This document shows, piece after piece, positions 12,483-22,860 of a stretch of 64,000 nucleotides of DNA. This DNA comes from Agriotes lineatus (Eukaryota > Arthropoda > Insecta > Coleoptera > Elateridae). The stretch is from positions 62,001-126,000 of the forward strand of contig CALNHX010001055.1 of NCBI GenBank assembly GCA_940337035.1, written 5' to 3'. The first letter of the stretch is position 1, and each line of letters starts with the position of its first letter. The translations under genes were made by a program, and so were the position numbers. Below the pieces are notes generated by a model, which saw nothing but the letters and a program-made list of their open reading frames with translations, made no database searches and had not been told where the DNA came from.

Positions 12483-13470
12483 CTAGTCACACAATTCATT
12501 AAAAGATACTCTATAAAATTTCTCACCACTTGATGACTTTACCTTAAATTTACCTACTTCCAGAAATTCCACCAAATCTTTCATTTGTTCTGCCTTCATG
12601 TGAGCTTGTGCCGTAATCTTATGTTGATAATTATTTTTGTTCGGTCTTTCTTTATTAATTTTTTTTTCACATAGTCTCATTTACCAGTTCTTCTAATAAA
12701 TCCAATAATTTTTCGATTCTAAAAATAACATAAAAAATTATAAGGTTTATCACTAAATACAAATTACCTAATATTTCGATTGTCTGCCATTTTATTCTGA
12801 TTTAGAACTTTATTTAAACTTTCAATCGCCATGTTGGTGTTGATGACCGCTCCAAAGCTATAGCAATGGGCCCACATTATAATACTTTCCTGACTCTGAA
12901 AATAATACCTGCATAAAACCAGATTGTATATAGTATTTATTAAATATTTATCACAAAATGCTGAAAGCTACATACTTTTTTAGGTAATTCAACAAATCAA
13001 GTTCGCCTTCTTTTTTCAAATGATCACAATACTTCTCTCTGAATACAATAAAATTTTCTCATTTCTTTCTTCATCTCTAATTTAATTTTTTGCTTCTTTA
13101 GCTTTCATCTTCCTTGAATATTCCAATTCTTAGTAATGTGCCAGGTGCAAAGGAGTCTTCTTGGTTTTTTATTCATTATTTTGGTCCGTGCGTTATAATA
13201 CTTCGAATCGTCGTCAGTCATTAAATATTGAACATCGATATCATCTCCTACTTTTCCTTTAAAGCTGCAAAAAAAAACTACTTGGAATACTTGATCCAAC
13301 ATGTTTGTTACCAAAAATGCCACGGGGAATCCCATATTTTCATCGTCTTTTATTAATATTGTTCGATTTGTTCCATGAGTTTCATGAATACAAATTATAC
13401 GTTTGAAGCTCTCGAGTTTTTTCTCAACCATATTATTCATATATCCTAGCGCAAGGTCTTTTTTCAACAC
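12483..13470 (-). pseudogene. Mutator-like element (MULE) transposase fragment
   Basis: The minus-strand frame at 13105-13470 ends with YLMTDDDSKYYNA and RRLLCTWHITKNWNIQ. These match the MULE transposase pattern around the second catalytic Asp and the downstream C..WH motif. Further downstream, at 12905-12770, a stretch contains INTNMAIESLNK, which fits the MULE region near the catalytic Glu. The 12483-12680 frame ends in FYRVSFNELCD, possibly the start of a SWIM-type zinc finger. The three stretches are colinear on one strand and may be exons; a GT donor follows the NTNM stretch. The N-terminus and terminal repeats were not found. Confidence 0.65.
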
Positions 13471-13969
13471 AGGATGACTTTCACCTATTCAAACACTTTT
13501 AGTTGTCACCACCAACCTTCAACTAACCCAAAGTTATTGAACTTCACAACAAAGGATACGTGGCACCAAAAGCACTAGAAAATAACCTTGATGATTAAAC
13601 AGAAGAACAAGAGAAGGCAACCACGGAGTACTTTCAAAGTTGTATTCGAGCTAAGAAGTGTCCATCTCCAGAATCTATACGAGATGCTCTAAGACTGATT
13701 CCTGAATTCTAATAAAACATTTCCGATATTGAGGCGTGGCTAATTAATAAAATTGAGGAATCACATCGATTACGGAAATTTAAAACCAGATGTATGTACT
13801 ATAATTTAATTATTTTACTATCTTACTAATAACGTTTCTAATCAATAGTAATATAACAAGGGCTAGACATACTTACCAATAATTTTGCACACGCCAAGAG
13901 TCGAGTGATGGTTGCAATGAAAACTGTCTCGAGGGCTTGCCTGAGGGCAGTCTTTTAAGGGGTCTTGGA

Positions 13970-14275
13970 CACAATGCCCACTGGTCACAACGACCTTCAC
14001 CTAGTATGGCCGCCATGTTGGACACAACGTCCATCACTATTTTTGGTCATAACGTCCACCCTGGTCACAACGTCCACTTTCCAATTTGGTCACAACGTCC
14101 ACCTTGGACACAACGTCCACCGCCATAACGCCCACTCTGGTCACAACGTCCACCTTCCCATTTGGTCACAACGTCCACCTTGGACACAACGTCCACCGCC
14201 ATAACGTCCACTCTGGTTACAACGTCCATCTTCGCATTTGGCCATACCGTCCACCTTGGACACAACGCCCACTCT
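13970..14275. repeat. Minisatellite based on CACAACGTCCA
   Basis: The word CACAACGTCCAC, or close variants, recurs roughly every 20-25 bp. It forms three imperfect higher-order units of about 84 bp. All frames stay open over parts of the array on both strands, which explains its several overlapping ORFs. These are by-products of the repeat, not genes. Confidence 0.85.
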
Positions 14276-14289
14276 TGTTTTACTTGTTA

Positions 14290-16078
14290 TTTAATAAAAT
14301 TTTAACTGCCTTCTTTAATGCTTTTTGAGTGGTCTAATGTTTAGAATTTGAAAATGTTAGTTTTAGGTTATTTTATGTATTTTTTAATCAATGTATTTCT
14401 TCCCCATTTTTGACGATTTCCTCTCTATTTTATGATGTTTTTTGTCTAGTGTATGTATTTCCAGCTTGTTTCTCATATAAATCGGTATACAAAGAATAAG
14501 GGTCCTATTAATTATAACACTAAATATACCTAAAGATTCATTGGTGTGCGATACACCTCATTCGAAAAAACGTTTCCTTATTGTTTATTGTACCAGTAGG
14601 TAACTATTTACCAGCCCCTAAAAACTAAAAATAAAAGAGAATGATGATGTCACTAAAAAACGTGGTTGTACGTGTTATCATTGGTAATATAACAAGGGCG
14701 AGACCAGCACGGTAACTTTTTTGATGGGAAAAATTATTTGTAAGTATGTCGCCCGCGTTTATATTTTGAAGATTATTACACAAAAACCGTATACGAATTA
14801 TGATTTAGAATTGACCTAATAACGCAAAAAGACTCAAGTTGCTTTTTTTTTGCAATTTTACTTCCAATTATGACACCATCCACTGGGTCGACAGTCATCC
14901 TTAGGGCGCTTATCACTTGATAAGCATCCCTAGAGTGTTTATCAGGTAATCAGTTCAGTATTGGTCAATTTTCAAAAAATGCATGCTTCTCCTTGGATGA
15001 TATCAGTTATGTGACAAGTTGAGTGTAATATTCCAACTAAGTACAAGTGGCCTATTGGTTTCAATCTTTTACAACATACTTTAGAATAGCAATGCTTATA
15101 TAATTTTAGTTATTTAATGTTACATAGGGTCTAATAATGACGTTGACAAATCTGACCAATGTGTCGCGTCTTTTTTCTGAAAATCGTGGCTTTAATTTTA
15201 CTCTGCTTGTAATCACTTTAGTTTTTAAATGCATTTTTTCACAGGTTTATAATTGTCTGTGTCCTATAATAGGTTGCTTTATCTTTCTTTTTGCAACCTT
15301 TGCTTTCTTGCATTGCTTTGCACCGTTTCTTTACCCGTCAGCTGTCTTGCCGTTGCTGGCTTACTAACTTTTACTCATAACACACGTATAATTTCTGTAA
15401 CTCTACAAACCATCTCTGTATCATATTAAATTCACATTATTTTATTGACGTTACCAAATCAAATCTGCCAGCTACATAAATTAAGGTGCGCTTGCCATTC
15501 CGAAGATAAATTATGAATAAAATTTTAAACGTAACTTTCTTGATTCTGCCTTATCTAATGCTAAGCTTTCTTAATAAAATTATAGTTACTGCTAATTATA
15601 TCACGTGCATTTATTAGTGTAAAATACTGACTTTATCTTACAATAAACGAACATTAATTCTGCGCTCATTTTGAAATTATTCTTTCATTTACGTGTTAGC
15701 TAGTCAACCAGAATTGCTGTGGGCATTAAACCATTGCAACACATGCGCCAGTGGTGACACTTAAATCACGAAGACTTTGCACGTAGGCTTACCAATGGTT
15801 TATGCTGTCAATAAGAGGTTAAGCTCTTCGTAAATTCAAAAAAGTGGACGTGACTACCTCCCTGGACTTTCCCATACTGGAAACTGTTCATATCGTCTTT
15901 ATTCAACAGTCTTTACAACATATCAAAATTTCAACTCGATGACTCACGTCTTCATCGTGATAAGCGTTTACACTTTCACGTAAATTGCGGGTAAATATAA
16001 AAGAACTAGTGAGTCACCCGAACTACGTTTCGGTTCGCAAAATTAAGAGAGATTCATTAATATAAATTAAAAAAAAAG
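14290..16078. other. No gene recognised
   Basis: AT-rich sequence. The string TAATATAACAAGGGC occurs at about 13851 and again at about 14689, on either side of the minisatellite, suggesting a local duplication. The frame at 15137-15367 is hydrophobic and low in complexity, with no family signal. Confidence 0.45.
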
Positions 16079-16153
16079 ATGCATCGACGGGATCGAACCC
16101 GGGGCTCCCGCGTGATAGGCCAGCACGCTTACCGCAGAACCACACTCTCCTGT
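16079..16153 (-). pseudogene. tRNA-like sequence (tRNA pseudogene or tRNA-derived SINE head)
   Basis: Reading the minus strand, an A-box-like stretch (TGGTTCTGCGGTAAGCGTG) is followed by CTATCACGCGGG, as around a tRNA-Asp-like anticodon loop, and then a B-box GGTTCGATCCC. The acceptor arms do not pair and the anticodon and T stems have mismatches, so a functional tRNA is unlikely. A pol III-promoter-bearing SINE head or a decayed tRNA fits better. Confidence 0.55.
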
Positions 16154-16379
16154 TTGAATAATGCGCGCACCCGAGCTAATAGTAGACAGCGATAGGCGCT
16201 CCGCTCTGCTGCCTAGAGAAGTTAATTAAATTATACTGCTACCTAGAGAAGTTAATTAAATAGGTCTGAAAATTAGCAAACTTTTAAGCCATCGTACAAC
16301 TTAATCGGTCCAGTATCTTCGGAGGAGATAGCGAACAAACATAGTTACACGCAAACAAAGAGAGCTACGATTTTATGTT

Positions 16380-17465
16380 ATAAGATGTGTAGTTCAAAAC
16401 GTGACCACCGAGCTTCTGTAGATGGCGCCAAGTGGACAAGCCGCCACTGTGCTAGTTTATGTATTATTTTCCTCAAAACGGCTGTAGCACCGAGGTGAAA
16501 TTTTCTAAGTACCTGGAAATTATATTCTCTAGGGCATACAAAATCGATTTTTTTATTTTCGTGGAAAAAGATTCTTTGACGCAAAAATATAACAACCGTT
16601 AGAATAAAAAAATTATTTTTCAAAAATAGAGGGGGGAGGGGGCCGGTGCGCTTACATATATCCACGATTGTAATATTTTTTTGCATATTCATATGCTCCA
16701 TTATGCACTGAGCAATTCAGTGAAAACCCCTGCTACCTATCTTGTTTTGTTTATTAATGAAAGGGTTTTAAATTTTCAAACTTCAAAGCTTCGTAGAGGG
16801 CGCCACAGATAATTCATGAGATTCTTTAAAAAACAGATCGATAGCCCTTTTCGGGGTCTATCAGTGTATGAAGTTTAAACAAATTCCTGTGGGCAGTTTT
16901 TGAGAAATAATTTTTAGAAAATTTCAAAAATTTTGAAAATTTGTAATTTAGGCCCCTTAATATTTTTCAAAACACTTTTTATATCACCTCATGTTAGCCT
17001 TCATATACTATTCAGAAAACAAAAATCAATTGAATCGATTCATCCGTTTTTGAGTAATAGGGCGTTAAACTCAAAATTTTCAAAAAATCATAGCGTTCTT
17101 CAATTTAAGCCTAGCGAGTTCGAAAAAAAACTAACAGATTTGTCTTATGACCTTCTATCATTATCCGTGATAAAATTTTCAAAATTTTAATCACGAAAAC
17201 AGTGATACCGAAAAAACATGCGTAACTTCCGCTTCCGGTTTCGGATTTTTTTGAAAAGCTTATTTTGTCGATGAACTTTCGGCTGTAGGAGCGTCACCCA
17301 CCCACACACACACCCACACACTCACACACAGACAGACATTTTTTAAAAACCACTTTTTTGGGTTCCTAGAGGCCCAGAACGGATATTTCTGTGAAAATCT
17401 CGATTTCCAAAATTTTCATGATTCCAAGACTTCCCTATACCTATGGGTATGGGAAAGTAAAAACT
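16380..17465. repeat. Unclassified dispersed-repeat-like block with CA-rich tract
   Basis: This block lacks a recognisable coding domain. GGCGCCA with an upstream GTAGA/TAGAG context occurs near 16420 and again near 16798. A CA/CACAC-rich microsatellite lies at about 17297-17336. The block ends in ATGGGTATGGGAAAGTAAAA. The mixed features suggest an old non-coding repeat, but I cannot name the family. Confidence 0.35.
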
Positions 17466-17578
17466 GGAAAGACTGAGCATTAGTCAGCTTTTTAAACATT
17501 ACAGAAATTCTTTGTGAAAAGATCTAAGACACTTAAACATCAACTTAAAATCTAATACCATTCCTTCAAATCTGTCTG

Positions 17579-18420
17579 ATGTTGACAAAGTTAATGATTA
17601 TCAATTCGGCTCTCAAAATTTACATTAATAGTAATACTAATGCTTATATTAAATTCTATTATAATGACAATTTAGTTGGCATTGTAACATGTTTATTACT
17701 TACGTTCCACTTTGCCACGGAAGATGAGATATCTAAAAGCATATCACTTACAAACACCAAAGCAGTTGGAGTCGATGATATCGGCATTGATATGATAAAA
17801 TTATGTGTTCCGCCCCTACTTCCCGTAATTACCCATATAATAAAATATTGTTTGTTATATTATGTTTTTCCGGATTTCTGGAAGCGGGCTCTTGTAACAC
17901 CCTCGTTTAAGGTCTCAAGCCCAACTGGTTTAAAAGACTTACGCCCGATAAATATCTTATCGACCTTATCATAAGTGTTATAAAAACGTTGTCGAACGTC
18001 AGTTAAGCAGTCATCTTGTTATAAACAAAATCATACCATGAGTCTCCAAACAAATAATTCTACTACTACTACTACTATAAACAATATCATACCAATATAT
18101 TAATCGGGTTTTAAACCTAGACACTTTCTGCTCAACCGCTCTGCTTCACATTACGCATGACATCGTCAAAACCACTTATCAGAGTTGATTTTAATTATTA
18201 AAATTTTCGACAGCGTTCGACACCTTGGATCACTTCATTGTGCTCCGAGTGTTATATTATATCGAGTTATCCCATTCGGTAATTAGCTTTTTTCTAGTTA
18301 TTAAAATTATCAAAAAAAATCTGAATTTCCGGCGGCTGCTTGTTATGTTATTTTGCGTTGAATGCACTTGCTCTGGACCTATTTACTTTTTCATCTTTTG
18401 GGCGTAGCTGGTCCTGTCTG
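17579..18420 (+). pseudogene. LINE reverse transcriptase fragment (CR1/Jockey-like), plus strand
   Basis: The frame at 17579-17974 contains TKAVGVDDIGIDMIKL, then FPDFWKRALVTPSFK and LKDLRPINIL. These are the conserved opening blocks of non-LTR reverse transcriptases. Downstream, in shifted frames, come a stretch resembling the catalytic-Asp block (FSTAFDTLDH, near 18210) and SGPIYFFIFWA (near 18375), resembling the block just before the F/Y-x-D-D motif. Frames are broken and the catalytic box itself is not readable. It is a dead fragment. Confidence 0.7.
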
Positions 18421-18768
18421 TTCGTTATCACGGAATTGTGCCAGTAATGCCAGCTCGTACCAGGCCATTGTTTCTTTAGGCCGTTAACATTCTCATATTA
18501 TTTGGAAATTTACCTTTACCGTTACGCCCATTGCAAGAGGAAAATAACGCATAGTCGATTTTTGACTACTACATTTCGTTTCGCACACGCAACGCGAAAC
18601 CAAACTACACAGGTGATACAAATTAAAGTGCTACGCATCGTTATCGAAGCACATTGTAGGATTTTTAACAGCTTTAAATGCTTCAAAGTACTTTATTTGG
18701 GTATAAAAATATTTGTAATATACAGGAAGAACTTCGACGGCTGGTTAATTACAGATTGCAGACATTTA

Positions 18769-19265
18769 CTAAATTAGCATATATTCTTTAAGAAAATGTA
18801 TTTTAACAGCAAACACAAAATTCGTCCAATAGCGAAAAATCTTACCAGAACGTGTTCTGAGCAATGCCAAACATTCAAAGACCGAAATTTTGTGTCCTGG
18901 GCGTTTCAAAACAGTTGTTTTTCTTTGTAATAAAATAAAATTAATTCTAACAGCCAATGAACTATTTGACAAGGAGTTTTTTATGTGAATAAGATATTTA
19001 AATATTCCAGTTTTGAGCATTTTATATAATATACCGTCTGTCCATACGCGGTCAAATGATTATGCGATATCGAGAATTACAGTTACGGTATTCAGTTTAT
19101 TTTCAAATCCTCTTCATATAATTTCTGTAATTCGTGAAAGTTGATGAACAATAGAATGCCCTTGCCTGAAACCGTATTGAAATGAAGGCAGTAAGTGATT
19201 ACTTTCAACGGGCTTAGTTAAACGATCCAAAATTACTGTCTCTAAATTGTAGCCATCATACCAAG
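18769..19265 (-). pseudogene. LINE reverse transcriptase fragment (Jockey-like), minus strand
   Basis: Translated on the minus strand from about 19265, conceptual stretches read LPSFQYGFRQGHSIVHQL and later SFDRVWTDGILYK. They match the reverse transcriptase blocks before and at the first catalytic Asp of Jockey-type LINEs, with stops between them. It runs opposite to the neighbouring plus-strand LINE fragment, so the two are separate insertions. The frame at 18769-19020 continues it without a clear motif. Confidence 0.65.
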
Positions 19266-20634
19266 AAGACTTATGGCCGTAATGCGACCGGTCTTTGCGG
19301 TTTATGCTAGATTTTGCGAAAAGGAATATATGTTCATGCTTCCAGGTAGTCGGAGATATCTAATCTTAAGACAGGCGTTAAATACTATAGTGAGATACTC
19401 AAGATTTTTATTGGTAGGTTTTTTACGACTATATTGGGGATCGTGTCCTGGACATTATTTGACGGAAGGTTTGTTGATATATGTTTTCAACTCAGTTTGG
19501 GATGTCGGCATTATCAGTTCAGACTTGTCTCAGAAATTTATAGCAAATCCGCAAATTCTACATTTTCGTCCCAATATGCGTGTACCCAGCAGGCACATGT
19601 ACGTTTATATTACGTCGAAAAGACGTGATGATAGTTGAAAAGACGTTATTCGTTGAAAATTAAAGTCGAATTAGAGTCAAACGTCATTTTCCCAAACCAA
19701 ATTAAACCTTGATTTTTAGTAATGTTTTTTACTGTGTACTAAATTATGTCGTCCATTAGACGTGTTTTGTACGACATTTAGTGTACGTGTTTATATTACG
19801 CTGAAATGTCGTTGATATTAAGTGTACTGTAGACCAACCGTTAATGTAAAACGTTGACATGACGTCTACAAAAATTCGTAAATTCTACCCTCTTTGGTAC
19901 GTTAAAATAGCGTTAATAAAAGGTGTTTCTTAGAGTATTAGTTTACGGTTAAGGTCGATATGATGTTAATATATAAACGTGGTATTTACGTTTCGACACT
20001 ACTTTATTATATCGTTAAATTTGTATGGTGTCTAGTCCAAAAGTTAATAGGCAACGTAAACGTGATGCATTTTACGTCAATATAAAACGCCGTTTAGATT
20101 AGCAGTGACTCTTAACTTCGATATGGCGTTGATACAATGTGGTAACTATGTTTCTGCATTATGTTTTTATGTCGTTTATTTGAAGTGCTGTTTAGGCCAG
20201 CAGTTAACGGAAAACGTTGAAATACCGTTTATAACCACACGAAAGTTTTAGAATTTGTCAGAAGGCGTCTACGCGTGTGCTCTCAGCGTATATCACACGT
20301 AAGGTATAATAGTATTGGCCAATAAAAACGCGTGCCGCCATTACGTCAACAAAATAATAAGGAATGATGTCAGCCGTTCATTCCCTTTTGTGTTGTGCTC
20401 CCGATTCACGGTTAGATCGCCATTTTTGTAATTATTATTGCAGTCTACACCTGATTATTTATTATTATAATATAATAACTAATATTATTATCACCAAGGG
20501 ACTGCTTAGAGTAAGTATTTGCTTTAATTTTTTGTGAAACAGTTGATCTCACCCCTGATTGTAAAAAAAAACTTCAATTATTTTGTCATGTGTTGTGCTG
20601 TTGCTTATGATGATAATAATTTCATGTTGACGTA
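19266..20634. other. No gene recognised; possible promoter-like stretch near 20320
   Basis: The stretch 19620-20260 repeats short words such as GTCGAAA, ACGTTGA and GTTAATG, as if derived from a degenerate tandem repeat. A CCAAT box at 20319 followed by GC-richer sequence and a GTAAGT at about 20511 could mark an untranslated first exon. No coding exon can be attached to it. Confidence 0.3.
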
Positions 20635-20868
20635 GATTATGTTAAGTGATATGTTGGGTAAGTGCTTACGAACTAGTTCCCAGCCCCAGCTTCAAGCTTC
20701 TTAGAATCTTTAGTAATAAGAAATGTTATATAAGCATGTACACACTGTACTTAGTCAGTTCTTATGCCAGTTAGCATTTAGTGATCACATTGTAAACTGC
20801 ATTTATGTAACTCCGTAACTTGAATACATTATTTTTTTTTGATTTAACAAGTTTCGTAAATTATAATT
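20635..20868 (+). repeat. 5' LTR of copy A
   Basis: It starts GATTATGTTAAGTGA and ends CGTAAATTATAATT. The polypurine-tract/3'-LTR junction and copy B show the same termini, with short inverted ends (ATTAT...ATAAT). It contains TATATAAG-like and AATAAG-like words typical of U3/R. Confidence 0.85.
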
Positions 20869-20885
20869 AGCGCAGTCGGTAGGAT
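20868..20885 (+). other. Primer-binding site of copy A
   Basis: TAGCGCAGTCGGTAGGAT directly follows the LTR. The second plus-strand leader (27601) and copy B carry TGGCGCAGTCGGTAGGAT, so one base has changed here. This primer site is known from the 17.6/297 group of Drosophila elements and was described as pairing with serine tRNA. Confidence 0.75.
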
Positions 20886-21662
20886 GATCAAAAACTAAAG
20901 ACAAAAATCGCTTTAATTTTGTGTTTCAACACTTAATTGGCCATCCGAAAAACGAACCAAGAAGACATCGGTAATTCGAAGAGGGGAACCAGAATCGTTC
21001 ACATTCGAGATCCAGAGCCTTCATTCAACAATCCAGGAGTCAACAGGCCCAAAATCGCCCAGAGAGCCCTACAACGCCGGACCAGCCCTCCAAAAATCGA
21101 GTACGCTGAGCCCGCACGAGGTGACAACGCGCCGAACTTTCATCGCTGGGTCCAGTTACGTACTCAAGGAACATGAGTACAATTACAACGATATTAATAT
21201 AAGATAAATTTTATTAGCAAGTGCAAAAGTGGCTTTATTTTGCTAGACATAGCCGCTCATTTCGGAGCAAAGTTGTTAAAATAATCATTTTACTTTTAAG
21301 CATCTAATAACAGCATTCAATTGATTTATTAACACATTCTCAGGAGAATTGTTGTTAATAATTGTGTTCGTTATTAGCCATTGCAACTCTGAAACAAATT
21401 CAAGTGCAGTAAGCTGTAAGCCAGACCAGTGAGCGTTACTGATAGAGGAACTTAATCTCTTACTGTGCTAGCACTGCACGCGTAAGGTTTCTAATAATAA
21501 AATTGCAGGTCCCGCTTTACAGCAAGTGCATTGGTTTCCTAAAAGGGGTTAAATACACCTTTCACTTGTTGGGAAGCAATAAAACGACCTTTAATTTTAA
21601 AATTTAGAATTCTTAAACGTTAGGTAGCAAATAAGCAAATTATTCGAGAACAAATTAAAATG

Positions 21663-22860
21663 TTTTGCAAGGAAACGAGCTTCTCCAGCTTTTCGAAAAT
21701 TTAAATATTCAAGAAGTACCTCCAGCAGTACGAGTAAATATGGCACAAGCATTTCATTTGGAGTACCTCAAGACAGTACCAGAATATGATGGCACTTCTT
21801 ATAAACTACCGGAGTACGTCAGAGCCGCCGAAGTTATAATAACGCATTTCTTTTCTGAGGGACAATGAGACGCTTTTCTACAAACATTATTATTATCTGC
21901 ACTGCGAACTAAACTAACAGGCAAAGCATAGCTAATTACAAGCGGACGTGAAATACCAACATGGATAGTTTTAAAAACGCTTACAACAATCATTTGCGTA
22001 CCAGAGATCTGAAGATTCATTGCTAAGGGATCTCATGCTATTAAAGCAGAAAACGAAACAGCGCAGGAGTATTTAAAAAAATGCCAGCAAGTTAAAAGTT
22101 TATTGTATTCCAACGTGCAATTAAACGATCCCGTTGAAGCAGTTCGAGCAACGAAAAGAACGCTTTACGACAGCTTAACACTAAAAGCATTTCTAACTGG
22201 ACTATAGGAGCCTATGGGAAGTTTCTTACGAGCCAGAGGACCAGCTACTCTTGACATCGCAATTAAATATTTAGTAGAAGAGGAAAATGTAAATTACAAC
22301 AAAAATCGAGACTCATCAGAACAATATAAAAAACAAATTAAAAAACCATTACCACCGTATAATTTAAGGCTAAGCAATCCGAGCCAGGCATGGCAACCAA
22401 CACCAAGAAATTTTAACCAATTCCCCAGTTACACACATCAAATGCCACAACCTATGCAAAGAAATAATTTTCCAATTCATTCGAGACGCAACAACAGCAG
22501 CAGCCTCAACAACGAAATGTATTTGCACCCAGAAACACAGAAGTTAGGCATCTACCAAAACCAACACCAATTGATACTAGTTCGAGTAACGCCAGAAGAA
22601 CAATACAACCACCAAATAGATTTATTCCTTCAGCACCGAATTCGTCTACACCTAGAGCTACATCGTACATTAGACAGTCCTATCAACCTAGAAACTTTAT
22701 TTCGGAAGAGTTACACTTTCAAGAGGACCCCGAGGAAGAGGACAACATTCAGGAATATTATTACGAAGAGGAACAAGAAGAGAATAATTACTACGAAAAA
22801 CAGGATTTTACTTTACCTGCCCAGAACAACGGCGACACGTAGATCAGCCAATAAATGATC
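21663..22860 (+). pseudogene. gag: gag of copy A (broken)
   Basis: Conceptual translation in shifting frames matches the intact gag of copy B along its length. It covers the N-terminal part (around 21665-21868), the middle (around 22030-22200), and the Gln/Pro-rich then acidic Tyr-rich C-terminus (to about 22845). The start codon region is altered, stops appear (for example within the first 70 codons and at about 22206), and single-base shifts occur. No CCHC zinc knuckle is seen, as is common in errantiviruses. The product would form the particle core. It cannot be made from this copy. Confidence 0.8.

Noticed and set aside
13970..14275. Possible CRISPR-like array
   Set aside because: Repeats are short and degenerate, spacers are themselves repeats, and the genome is eukaryotic.
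13937..14328. Overlapping His/Asn-rich open frames on both strands
   Set aside because: They are produced by the CACAACGTCCA minisatellite, which lacks stops in several frames.
16378..16701. 107-codon minus-strand frame
   Set aside because: It lies in repeat-like non-coding sequence and carries no family motif.
19273..19638. 121-codon plus-strand frame next to the LINE fragments
   Set aside because: No reverse transcriptase or endonuclease motifs, and the frame overlaps degenerate tandem-repeat sequence.
20937..21176. 79-codon frame conserved in the retroelement leaders (also at 27670 and 37370)
   Set aside because: It starts at TTG directly after TAA, has no ATG, and is truncated in copy B. 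The conservation is explained by shared leader sequence.
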